Shown in pieces: positions 1 to 5,840 of a stretch of DNA of 5,840 bases. The position numbers and the translations under genes are program-made. The notes under the pieces were generated by a model. That model did no database searches and had not been told where the DNA came from. It worked only from the letters and a program-made list of their open reading frames with translations. Origin of the DNA: an uncultured Bacteroidota bacterium. GTDB lineage: Bacteria > Bacteroidota > Bacteroidia > Chitinophagales > Chitinophagaceae. Numbering within the stretch: position 1 is the stretch's first letter; each line of letters starts with the position of its first letter. The DNA lies in NCBI GenBank assembly GCA_903879995.1, contig CAIRNW010000176.1, forward strand, positions 1-5,840. Direction: 5' to 3'.

Positions 1-115
1 CCCGGCAATTTTCCAATTCGCTGTAATCGGACATTTGCTCCTGCAAATGCTGAATAAAAAGATTTACATCTGAGGTCAATTGCAGTCCATTTATTGAAAA
101 TCGAGACGCTTCCAT
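1..115 (-). CDS. N-terminal fragment of an unidentified protein, divergent from the rest
   Basis: On the minus strand an ATG at 115-113 opens a frame that stays free of stops for 38 codons and runs off the left edge. The visible protein begins MEASRFSINGLQL and continues with a polar stretch that looks helical (around NLFIQHLQEQ) followed by SDYSELENCR. There is no signal peptide or membrane segment in the visible part. I do not recognise the family. The frame is short enough to be open by chance, but an ATG followed by soluble-protein-like composition, and placement opposite a real gene across an AT-rich gap, favour a genuine divergent gene. The base pattern before the ATG (AAAAGTTAAACAAAC) is the A-rich leader typical of Bacteroidota starts. 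Confidence 0.5.
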   Translation of the reverse strand, partial: MEASRFSINGLQLTSDVNLFIQHLQEQMSDYSELENCR

Positions 116-116
116 G

Positions 117-151
117 TTTGTTTAACTTTTATAATGTAAATATTAAACAAA
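117..151. repeat. 9-bp perfect inverted repeat beside the divergent start
   Basis: TTTGTTTAA at 117-125 is the exact reverse complement of TTAAACAAA at 143-151, separated by 17 AT-rich bases. The left arm lies two bases upstream of the minus-strand ATG (113-115), so a protein bound here could block the divergent gene. It could also fold as a hairpin in that gene's 5' leader. In DNA this AT-rich a repeat of this size may arise by chance, so a regulatory role is only a suggestion. Confidence 0.3.
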
Positions 152-168
152 AGGACCGATAAACCAAA

Positions 169-176
169 TATTTTTG
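169..176 (+). promoter_or_regulatory. Candidate Bacteroidota -7 promoter element for the transporter operon
   Basis: TATTTTTG at 169-176 matches the Bacteroidota sigma-A type -7 consensus TAnnTTTG at every fixed position. It would place the transcription start near 182-184 and give the transporter a leader of about 80 nt. No convincing -33 TTTG lies 19-21 bases upstream, which lowers confidence. A perfect inverted repeat, TTCATA-ATAA-TATGAA (184-199), falls on or just after the predicted start and could be an operator, though a 6-bp repeat is not unlikely by chance in AT-rich DNA. Confidence 0.35.
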
Positions 177-260
177 ACTTTACTTCATAATAATATGAAT
201 AACAGCATCTTATATTAATTTTTCAAATCATTATTTTGTTTATCTTGATCAAAACTTGCC

Positions 261-1658
261 ATGCTTTCCTCTTCCGGTAGTCGAAAAGGGTTGGTTTCAG
301 TAATCACCGCCTCCTCAGTGGGTACCTTGATCGAATGGTATGACTTTTACATCTTTGGAAGTTTAGCAGCAGTAATTGCTACTAAATTTTTTCCTGCGGG
401 CAATCCAACCCTCTCGCTTTTATCAACGCTAGCCACTTTTGCTGCGGGTTTTGTAGTAAGACCATTTGGGGCACTTTTTTTTGGAAGGCTTGGGGACTTA
501 GTGGGTCGCAAGTACACTTTTTTACTCACGCTGGTCCTCATGGGGCTTTCCACTTTTTTGATTGGATGTGTGCCTGACTTTTCAACTATTGGTTATGCTG
601 CTCCTGTGTTGGTTTTATTGTTGCGTTTATTACAGGGCCTGGCGCTGGGTGGTGAATATGGAGGTGCCGCTACGTATGTAGCAGAGCATGCGCCGGTGGG
701 CGAACGTGGATTTTGGACGGCATGGATTCAGACCACTGCAACAGTAGGTCTCTTCTTGTCTTTACTTGTAATAATCACAGTGAAAGGAAATATGTCTGCG
801 GCATCATTTACAGCGTGGGGCTGGCGTATTCCATTCTGGCTCTCTATTATAATGGTAGGAATTTCTATTTTAATTCGACTACGCATGCAGGAGTCGCCCC
901 TTTTTCTAGCAGCTAAAAAAAGTGGACAGACTTCATCAAACCCTCTTCGAGATAGTTTTACCAAAAAATATAATTTCAAATTTGTTTTGCTGGCGTTGCT
1001 TGGTGCAACAATGGGCCAGGGGGTAGTTTGGTATACGGGACAATTTTACGCGCTGAGTTTTATACAAAATACACTCAAGGTTGAAGTGGCACAAGCCAGT
1101 CAATTAATCATGTGGGCTTTATTGTTTGCCACTCCCTTTTTTATTTTTTTCGGCTGGCTTTCGGATAAAATAGGTCGTAAATGGATTATGCTTTCGGGTA
1201 TGTTGTTGGCAGTAGTATGTTATCGCCCGCTGTATACTGCTATGTATGAAACAGGGATGACTGCTGGTGGAGGAGCGCTACCGGCAACCTTGATCCTGGA
1301 TTCAGCTAATTTTTGGAAAATGGTGGCGTTGGTATTTATTCAGGTGTTTTTTGTTACCATGGTCTACGGTCCAATTGCAGCATTTTTAGTTGAACTATTC
1401 CCCACCGCTATCCGCTATACATCCATGTCGCTGCCTTATCATATTGGGAATGGCATTTTTGGAGGGTTGCTTCCCGCTATTGCCACCTATCTTTCAACAA
1501 AAGCAACATTGGCTAACGAAATAGCGCTGCAACAACAGTTGCCCTTACCCTATGAAAAGCCTTATCTAGAAGGTCTTTGGTATCCCATTGTGATTGCTAC
1601 TGTAAGTTTTGTTATTGGAGCACTTTATATTCGTACTACACCTCAACAAAAGGATTAA
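261..1658 (+). CDS. MFS transporter, metabolite:H+ symporter (MHS)-like
   Basis: This 465-residue inner-membrane protein has about 12 predicted helices and the marks of the major facilitator superfamily, closest in pattern to the metabolite:H+ symporter branch (the ProP, KgtP and ShiA group). The N-terminal EWYDFYIFG (25-33) is typical of that branch. The helix 2-3 loop holds motif A, G75-x3-D79-x2-G82-R83-K84, repeated in the second half as G298-x3-D302-x2-GRK307. RLLQG (122-126) with GGEYGG (130-135), WGWRIPF (186-192) and ELFPTAIRYTS (378-388) are also family signatures. The substrate cannot be read from sequence; relatives carry dicarboxylates, osmolytes, shikimate or other small organic acids by proton symport. 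The ATG at 261 is the only sensible start, because an in-frame TGA lies at 246-248. The loop around 320-350 (VCYRPLYTAMYE onwards) is short; from memory some Bacteroidota relatives carry a longer insert there. It is the first gene of a tight rightward cluster. Confidence 0.93.
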   Translation: MLSSSGSRKGLVSVITASSVGTLIEWYDFYIFGSLAAVIATKFFPAGNPTLSLLSTLATFAAGFVVRPFGALFFGRLGDLVGRKYTFLLTLVLMGLSTFLIGCVPDFSTIGYAAPVLVLLLRLLQGLALGGEYGGAATYVAEHAPVGERGFWTAWIQTTATVGLFLSLLVIITVKGNMSAASFTAWGWRIPFWLSIIMVGISILIRLRMQESPLFLAAKKSGQTSSNPLRDSFTKKYNFKFVLLALLGATMGQGVVWYTGQFYALSFIQNTLKVEVAQASQLIMWALLFATPFFIFFGWLSDKIGRKWIMLSGMLLAVVCYRPLYTAMYETGMTAGGGALPATLILDSANFWKMVALVFIQVFFVTMVYGPIAAFLVELFPTAIRYTSMSLPYHIGNGIFGGLLPAIATYLSTKATLANEIALQQQLPLPYEKPYLEGLWYPIVIATVSFVIGALYIRTTPQQKD

Positions 1659-1659
1659 T

Positions 1660-1887
1660 ATGCTTAATCGGTTACGTAGAATATTAGGAATTGGTTGGAT
1701 TGTGATAGGTATTTTAAGCGGGTATTATTTATTGATGTCTCAGGCCATTCCAAAATTTCAGAGTGGTCAGGCCGCTGATAAAATACCAGCACTTATTTAT
1801 GCCTTTATATTACTACCACTTATCGTAGGTAGTTTTTTGCTATTTGGTTACTATGCTTTAAAGGGCGAATACGATCAGCCTGAATGA
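1660..1887 (+). CDS. Small two-TM membrane protein coupled to the MFS transporter
   Basis: The 75-residue product begins MLNRLRRILGIGW. It has a basic N-terminus (R5, R6, R7 region), a first membrane helix at about 8-27, a polar loop (PKFQSGQAADK) and a second helix at about 44-67 ending in GYYALKGEYD. The ATG lies one base after the transporter's TAA, so translation is very likely coupled. A TTG at 1609 in the same frame would extend the protein 17 residues back into the transporter gene with no sign of conservation, so I reject it. The positive-inside rule predicts a two-helix hairpin with both ends in the cytoplasm. It resembles the roughly 75-residue uncharacterised proteins found next to MFS genes in Bacteroidota (possibly the DUF6814 family; recalled, not checked). 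A role as an accessory or stability subunit of the transporter is inferred from position alone. Confidence 0.82.
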   Translation: MLNRLRRILGIGWIVIGILSGYYLLMSQAIPKFQSGQAADKIPALIYAFILLPLIVGSFLLFGYYALKGEYDQPE

Positions 1888-1900
1888 GTAATTTTGCAAT

Positions 1901-2659
1901 ATGCCAGCACAGTTAGATCGTTATCTGTATTTGATACAGCAGGTGGGGAGTCGCTATTATATAGTAGCCGGGTTAGCGTTTTTACTTTTTTATGTTTTAT
2001 TTCGATCTCGTATTCAACATCGAAAAATTCAGCTCAAGTTTCCTGGTCAACGTGATTACTGGCGAGAAATTTTTTATTCGTCCTTTACCATACTCTTGTT
2101 TGCATTGATTCCTTATTTCCTTGTTTTCAATCCAGCCATTCGTCCTTATACTCAACTCTACGCTGCCATTAGTGAGCGAGGATGGTTTTATTATGTTGCT
2201 GTATTTCCTGTTCTATTTTTTATTCATGACACCTATTTTTATTGGATCCATCGTTTGATGCATCATCCGGTATTGTTTCGATGGTTTCATTTAGTTCATC
2301 ATCGTTCTACCAATCCTTCACCGTGGGCCGCCTATGCTTTTCATCCATTAGAAGCATTTTTAGAAGTTGGCATATTTGCGTTATTTCTTTTTTTATTTCC
2401 CATTCATCGGACGCACTTGCTTTTATTTTTTCTGCTTTCTATTATTTACAATGTATATGGCCATCTGGGGTGGGAGCTTTATCCAAAGGGTTTCAATAAA
2501 ACATGGGTGGGGCGTTGGGTAAATACAGCGGTTGCTCACAATCAACACCATAAATATTTTACAGGAAACTACGGGTTGTATTTTTTGTTTTGGGATCGCT
2601 GGATGGGCACACTTCGTAGTGAATACGATACTTCTTTTGAGGAGGTTACCAGTCGGTAA
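1901..2659 (+). CDS. Sterol desaturase / fatty acid hydroxylase family membrane protein
   Basis: This 252-residue integral membrane protein belongs to the non-haem di-iron fatty acid hydroxylase superfamily, whose members hydroxylate or desaturate lipids or hydrophobic small molecules using O2. All the expected histidine clusters are intact: HRLMHH (117-122) after DTYFYW, HLVHH (130-134), H148 in FHPLE, H188 in YGHLGWE, and HNQHH (213-217), which leads into the usual closing YGLYFLFWDRWMGT. Hydrophobic helices lie near 20-35, 60-77, 95-110 and 155-185. Length is normal for bacterial members and nothing is missing. The substrate is unknown: carotenoid, fatty acyl, sphingolipid and ether-lipid modifying enzymes all share this architecture. 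It starts 13 bases after the small membrane protein's stop, so it is probably co-transcribed with the transporter. No redox partner gene is visible in the window. Confidence 0.92.
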   Translation: MPAQLDRYLYLIQQVGSRYYIVAGLAFLLFYVLFRSRIQHRKIQLKFPGQRDYWREIFYSSFTILLFALIPYFLVFNPAIRPYTQLYAAISERGWFYYVAVFPVLFFIHDTYFYWIHRLMHHPVLFRWFHLVHHRSTNPSPWAAYAFHPLEAFLEVGIFALFLFLFPIHRTHLLLFFLLSIIYNVYGHLGWELYPKGFNKTWVGRWVNTAVAHNQHHKYFTGNYGLYFLFWDRWMGTLRSEYDTSFEEVTSR

Positions 2660-2660
2660 A

Positions 2661-2687
2661 TACCCACTTCTGGGTAGTTTATTTTTT
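2661..2687 (+). terminator. Possible weak intrinsic terminator or attenuator
   Basis: TACCCA (2661-2666) and TGGGTA (2671-2676) form a perfect 6-bp stem with a CTTC loop, beginning two bases after the hydroxylase stop codon. The T-rich tract GTTTATTTTTT (2677-2687) follows at once. The stem is short with only three G-C pairs, so read-through into the kinase gene 23 bases further on is likely. It may separate the metabolic genes from the two-component genes or simply reduce transcription into them. Confidence 0.45.
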
Positions 2688-2709
2688 GCATTAATTGTAT
2701 CTTACTGGT

Positions 2710-4542
2710 ATGAACTTTTGCCGAGCATTTTTTTTCTTTTTATTATTTCTGCTTACCCAGCCGGCAAAAGCACAGGTACGGCCAGCTGATTTAGTGGAGG
2801 ACTCCGTGATCAAAAGTCAATGGCAACAATTTTCTGATTTATTAATAAAGCCGGGTAGTTATCATTATGGCATCTTGCGCAATAATAAATGGGTATCAAC
2901 AATACTTCAAAATCCCTCCAATCAACCAATCACATTCAATTTACGCTTTCATAATCCACATATTAATCAGTTGGCTGTTTTTAAAAATCATGGTAAGGAA
3001 CCCATTGTGATTACAGGAGACTGGTATCCATTTGCAGACCGTCCTGTTCCTTTTCGAGATTTTGTTATTCCAATTAGGGTGTCCCCACATAGTTCGGATT
3101 CTCTCTTGTTTTTTTTAAATAAAAGAGGCGAAAGCCTGTCTATCAGTTTTGATATAGTATCAACCGAGAAACTCGAAAATCTGATTCAACTTGACTATTT
3201 AGGGGTGGGCGCATTGTTGTGTTTTTCTGTACTCATCGTATTACTCGCTGTTTATATTGGCGTGAATTTTAAAGAATCGCTATATATCAGCTTTGCTTTG
3301 TATTGGCTACTATCAATGGCTTGGCTACTAAATAATGCAGGACTATTTTATCAGTACTTATGGCCGGAGCATCCTTTATGGCACTATAAATCACGTACTG
3401 TTTTTTCAGTTTCATCTATCTGTGCTTATTTACTTTTTTTAACATTATTCTTCCATACAAAAATCAGAACAATTGATAAAGTTGTTTTTACATCTTTTGT
3501 GCTGTTTCTTTTAGTCAAACTTTATGGGGTATTGACGGCTCCCAGTGTGGAATTTAAGCTTCCATTAAAGTACTCTTTTGTTGTTGTATCCGCAGTGGGG
3601 TTATTAGCGTTTTTACTGTATCTGTTTTATTTTTTATTGCTGCCGGATAAAGGAAAATTTACACGTCGTTTTCAGTTAGCTGCATTTATAATGTATTGCC
3701 TGATGGTATTACAGGAAGTCTTTTTACAGTTCGGTTTTTCATATGTTCCCCTTTCCGGGATCACTGACTTAATTCCATTCCTGTTTTTTATTGCACAATT
3801 TTTACTAATTAGTGTAGGACTTGTTGTACAGTTTAGCATGCGTATGAAAGATGCTAGACTTCAGGCATTATTTTCAGCCCGAGCGGATGAAAGAGCACTT
3901 TCCGTGCAATATTTTCAAATGCAAGAAAGTGAACGATCACGTATCGGTCGTGATGTCCATGACCAGTTGGGGGGATTATTGGTTAGTATAAAACTTTCCC
4001 TATCAAATTTAAAACTTCGGTTTATCGATCAGCACTTGCATCGGGAATTAGATCGGGTGCGTGTTATTGTTGATTCATCTATTAATCAATTACATCAGGT
4101 TGTTCATGACTTAGTGCCGCCTACTATCAGTACTGATAATTTCAATGATCGTATAACTGAGCGGATCCGATTATTTGAAGAGAATAGTGGTATTCACTTT
4201 GATCTTAAAACAGCTTTTGATCGTACAGTACCCAAATCTCTATTAGTGCATCTTTATCGTATTATTTGTGAGTTAATTAATAATTCTGTTCAACATGCAC
4301 AATGTACCAATGTAGTTATTGATTGTTCATTACAAGCGAACCGGCTTGTTCTTTTGTATACCGATAATGGGCAAGGTTTTCAGAAAGAGCAGCCCACTCA
4401 TGGTAATGGACTACATAATATTGAAAAACGTGTTAGCCTACTAAAAGGACAAGTTAAGCTAACCAGTACTAATGAAGGGGTTGCCTGTTTAATTGAAACT
4501 GATATAACACAATACCATGAAACCGACGCTGTATCTCTGTGA
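2710..4542 (+). CDS. 7TMR-DISM sensor histidine kinase (DISMED2-7TM-HisKA_3-HATPase)
   Basis: This 610-residue inner-membrane kinase senses an extracytoplasmic or membrane signal and phosphorylates the regulator encoded next to it. Residues 1-21 form a signal peptide (h-region FFFFLLFLL, cut predicted after AKA before Q22). Residues about 28-158 match a DISMED2 extracellular domain, including TGDWYPFADRP (102-112). Seven helices lie between about 164 and 374 (7TMR-DISM_7TM), then a likely coiled coil (378-405). The HisKA_3 segment is ESERSRIGRDVHDQLGG with phosphoacceptor H417. The ATPase domain has an N box ELINNSVQHA (521-530), G1 DNGQGF (552-557) and G2 GNGL (565-568). G422 stands four residues after D418, where many NarX/DesK-type kinases have the phosphatase Gln or His. 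The ATG at 2710 is preferred over a TTG at 2695 because it gives a compact signal peptide. The ligand is unknown; some DISMED2 domains are thought to bind carbohydrate. Confidence 0.93.
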   Translation: MNFCRAFFFFLLFLLTQPAKAQVRPADLVEDSVIKSQWQQFSDLLIKPGSYHYGILRNNKWVSTILQNPSNQPITFNLRFHNPHINQLAVFKNHGKEPIVITGDWYPFADRPVPFRDFVIPIRVSPHSSDSLLFFLNKRGESLSISFDIVSTEKLENLIQLDYLGVGALLCFSVLIVLLAVYIGVNFKESLYISFALYWLLSMAWLLNNAGLFYQYLWPEHPLWHYKSRTVFSVSSICAYLLFLTLFFHTKIRTIDKVVFTSFVLFLLVKLYGVLTAPSVEFKLPLKYSFVVVSAVGLLAFLLYLFYFLLLPDKGKFTRRFQLAAFIMYCLMVLQEVFLQFGFSYVPLSGITDLIPFLFFIAQFLLISVGLVVQFSMRMKDARLQALFSARADERALSVQYFQMQESERSRIGRDVHDQLGGLLVSIKLSLSNLKLRFIDQHLHRELDRVRVIVDSSINQLHQVVHDLVPPTISTDNFNDRITERIRLFEENSGIHFDLKTAFDRTVPKSLLVHLYRIICELINNSVQHAQCTNVVIDCSLQANRLVLLYTDNGQGFQKEQPTHGNGLHNIEKRVSLLKGQVKLTSTNEGVACLIETDITQYHETDAVSL

Positions 4543-5128
4543 TGATCACCGCATTTTTGTACAAAGCATGGAAGCTTTTATAAAACAGGATGGCACATTC
4601 GATTGGGTCGGCAGTGGGTTATCAGTGGCTGAGGCAAAAGCCGATATTTTATACTTAAAGCCAGATCTTATTTTAGTGGACTATCATTTAAAGGAAAGCG
4701 ATGGTACAGAGCTGATTCGTTGGGTTCGATCTGAGGAGCTACCGAGTAAAGTTGTAGTGTTGACCATGCGTTCAGACGGTTTGACACGTACAACTTGTAA
4801 GAAGGCGGGTGCCAATGGTTTTTTCCCCAAAGAAATGAATGCAGTTGATTTGATTGCCGCTTTGCAACAGGTACTTGCTGCACCCTATGATTTTCACGAT
4901 GGCTTATCTGGGTTACAAGAAGAGGAGGAGCGTAGTCGCCCACATCCTTTTGGTCTAACTAAAAGAGAATATCATATTGCTAAACTAGTGTGCGAAGGGC
5001 TTACTAGCCAGGAAATAGCCTCATTACTTTATTTAAGCAAACTCACCGTAGATACCCACCGAAAAAGTATTATGCAAAAAACGGCTGCTTCAAATGTGGT
5101 GGAGTTATTAAAGAAATTAGGGCTTTAA
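4517..5128 (+). CDS. NarL/FixJ-type response regulator with LuxR HTH
   Basis: This 203-residue cytoplasmic DNA-binding regulator is the evident partner of the kinase. The receiver domain (about 3-120) has the acidic pair D9/D10, phosphoacceptor D55 in LILVDYHL, T83 in VVVLTM and K105 in FFPKE, so every residue needed for phosphotransfer is present. An acidic linker (EEEERSRPHP, 135-144) leads to a LuxR-type helix-turn-helix (about 146-203), with LTKRE, LVCEGLTSQEIASLL and the recognition helix region LSKLTVDTHRKSIMQK. The ATG lies 26 bases before the kinase stop codon and in another frame. The receiver's first strand (LYLCDD) begins four residues after this Met, so a later start is not possible. 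The overlap implies translational coupling and matched dosage of the pair. Target promoters are unknown; the adjacent transporter-hydroxylase operon is a natural candidate but no repeated binding site was recognised. Confidence 0.95.
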   Translation: MKPTLYLCDDHRIFVQSMEAFIKQDGTFDWVGSGLSVAEAKADILYLKPDLILVDYHLKESDGTELIRWVRSEELPSKVVVLTMRSDGLTRTTCKKAGANGFFPKEMNAVDLIAALQQVLAAPYDFHDGLSGLQEEEERSRPHPFGLTKREYHIAKLVCEGLTSQEIASLLYLSKLTVDTHRKSIMQKTAASNVVELLKKLGL

Positions 5129-5151
5129 TTGTGTATTAATTCTGTAAAATT

Positions 5152-5169
5152 GCAGTCTATGAGGACTGC
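5152..5169 (+). promoter_or_regulatory. Hairpin with the start codon in its loop
   Basis: GCAGTC (5152-5157) and GACTGC (5164-5169) are exact reverse complements separated by six bases, TATGAG, which contain the ATG (5159-5161) of the downstream gene. A U-G pair (5151/5170) could extend the stem. In mRNA this would present the start codon in the loop of a four-G-C-pair stem in otherwise AT-rich RNA, and could limit ribosome loading unless ribosomes arriving from the regulator gene melt it. The structure is seen in the sequence; the effect is inferred. Confidence 0.4.
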
Positions 5170-5840
5170 GTCTCCATTAACACCTGAGTTGCGTAATCAA
5201 TTTTTATTACGTTCTGATATTACCTATCTGAATTTTGGCTCTTTTGGTGCCTGTCCCCGACCTGTATTTGAAGTATATCAGCGTTATCAATTAGAATTAG
5301 AACAGGAGCCTGTACAATTTATTGTAGAGACGGGTCCTCAATATCTGGCGGCTTCTCGGAAAGCATTAGCCAACTATGTAAATGCTGATTCTGATGATCT
5401 GGTTTATGTGGTTAATCCTTCCCATGCCGTAAATATTGTTGCAAAAAGCCTGGATTTACAACCTGGCGACGAAATACTTACCACATCACTTGAGTATGGC
5501 GCTTGTGATCGAACTTGGGAATTTTATTGTGGTAAAAAGGGGGCGCACTACGTGAAACAACCCATACAACTTCCTTTAGTTACTGCAGAGGATTTTGTAG
5601 ATCAGTTTTTGAAAGGAGTGACTTCAAAAACTAAACTTATTTTTCTAAGTCATATCACCAGCAGTACGGCTTTACGATTTCCAGTAGAGTTAATAATAAA
5701 AGAAGCGCAAAAAAGAGGACTTCCCACTTTTGTTGACGGAGCGCATGCCCCCGGACAGATTCCAATTGATTTAATAGCGTTGGGTGTTGATTTTTATACA
5801 GGGGATTGTCATATATGGTTGTTGACACCAAAGGGTAGTA
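5159..5840 (+). CDS. Class V PLP-fold protein, isopenicillin N epimerase-like, lacking the PLP lysine (3' truncated)
   Basis: The first 227 residues are visible; the frame runs off the right edge. Sequence features place it in the class V aminotransferase fold, in the group annotated as isopenicillin N epimerase-like or selenocysteine lyase-like: YLNFGSFG (23-30), NPSHAVNIVAKSL (86-98), EYGACDRTWEF (112-122), FLSHITSSTAL (162-172), FVDGAHAPGQIPID (191-204, with D193 expected to contact the PLP ring nitrogen and H196 nearby) and DFYTGDCHIWLLTPKGS. In relatives the last motif reads CHKW, and its lysine forms the internal aldimine with PLP. Here codon 219 (5813-5815) is ATA, isoleucine, so the catalytic lysine is absent while the surrounding motif is intact. 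No signal peptide is seen, so the protein should be cytoplasmic. The ATG lies 30 bases after the regulator's stop with no terminator between, so co-transcription is likely. The substrate is not predictable. Confidence 0.85.
   Translation, partial: MRTASPLTPELRNQFLLRSDITYLNFGSFGACPRPVFEVYQRYQLELEQEPVQFIVETGPQYLAASRKALANYVNADSDDLVYVVNPSHAVNIVAKSLDLQPGDEILTTSLEYGACDRTWEFYCGKKGAHYVKQPIQLPLVTAEDFVDQFLKGVTSKTKLIFLSHITSSTALRFPVELIIKEAQKRGLPTFVDGAHAPGQIPIDLIALGVDFYTGDCHIWLLTPKGS

Noticed and set aside
110..112. Serine-leucine in place of Asp-His before EYGA in the PLP-fold protein (residues 110-111)
   Set aside because: Variants of the form xLEYGA seem to occur in intact relatives as I recall them, so this is not clear evidence of decay. 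The coordinates given here are residue numbers; the bases are about 5486-5491.
245..252. Palindrome TTGATCAA just before the transporter start
   Set aside because: It is an 8-base palindrome without the spacer of an FNR/CRP-type site (TTGAT-N4-ATCAA), and is easily a chance event.
347..979. Open frames on the minus strand (347-553, 728-979) and in another plus frame (713-916) inside the transporter gene
   Set aside because: They lie fully within a well-supported MFS gene, and their translations show no domain or membrane pattern of their own.
2641..2645. GGAGG, resembling a Shine-Dalgarno sequence
   Set aside because: It lies inside the hydroxylase coding sequence with no start codon at a suitable distance, and Bacteroidota genes rarely use such sites.
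2695..2709. TTG at 2695 as the kinase start
   Set aside because: It adds only YLTG before a signal peptide that is already complete from the ATG at 2710; ATG is the more likely start.
2242..2789. Plus-strand frames 2242-2499 and 2532-2789 overlapping the hydroxylase and the start of the kinase
   Set aside because: They overlap intact conserved His-box and signal-peptide coding sequence in other frames and look like low-complexity shadows.
4668..4943. 91-codon minus-strand frame inside the response regulator
   Set aside because: It is antisense to conserved receiver-domain coding sequence and has no recognisable features.

Overview
The window looks like chromosomal DNA from a member of the Bacteroidota, plausibly a Chitinophagaceae-like or related lineage; that placement is an inference. 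The supporting signs are AT-rich sequence (roughly 40% GC by eye), start codons with no Shine-Dalgarno-like leader, a perfect match to the Bacteroidota -7 promoter element TAnnTTTG, and gene families common in that phylum: a 7TMR-DISM histidine kinase, an MHS-type MFS transporter followed by a tiny two-helix membrane protein, and a sterol desaturase-like hydroxylase. There are no RNA genes, insertion sequences, CRISPR arrays or signs of recent transfer.

Layout: a short N-terminal fragment of an unidentified gene runs leftward off the edge (1-115). A 145-bp AT-rich divergent intergenic region follows (116-260), with a candidate promoter and inverted repeats. All the remaining genes point right. 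The first block is an MFS metabolite transporter (261-1658), a 75-residue two-TM protein starting one base after its stop (1660-1887), and a membrane di-iron fatty acid hydroxylase/sterol desaturase family protein (1901-2659). A small hairpin followed by a T-rich tract (2661-2687) may end or attenuate this block. The second block is a two-component pair, a 7TMR-DISM sensor kinase (2710-4542) overlapping a NarL/LuxR-type response regulator (4517-5128) by 26 bases. Thirty bases later comes the N-terminal part of a class V PLP-fold protein of the isopenicillin N epimerase-like group (5159 to the right edge).

How they may work together: the kinase senses an extracytoplasmic or membrane cue through its DISMED2 domain and seven-helix module and passes phosphate to D55 of the regulator. 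The transporter, small membrane protein and hydroxylase form a tight membrane-associated unit next to it. A regulatory link between the two blocks is only inferred from adjacency.

The most notable observation is in the last gene. Where this family has the PLP-binding lysine (consensus His-Lys-Trp), the sequence reads His-Ile-Trp (codon ATA at 5813-5815). The protein is therefore a natural PLP-fold pseudoenzyme, a single-base mutant, or affected by a sequence error. I found no clear evidence of a wholly new multi-gene system.
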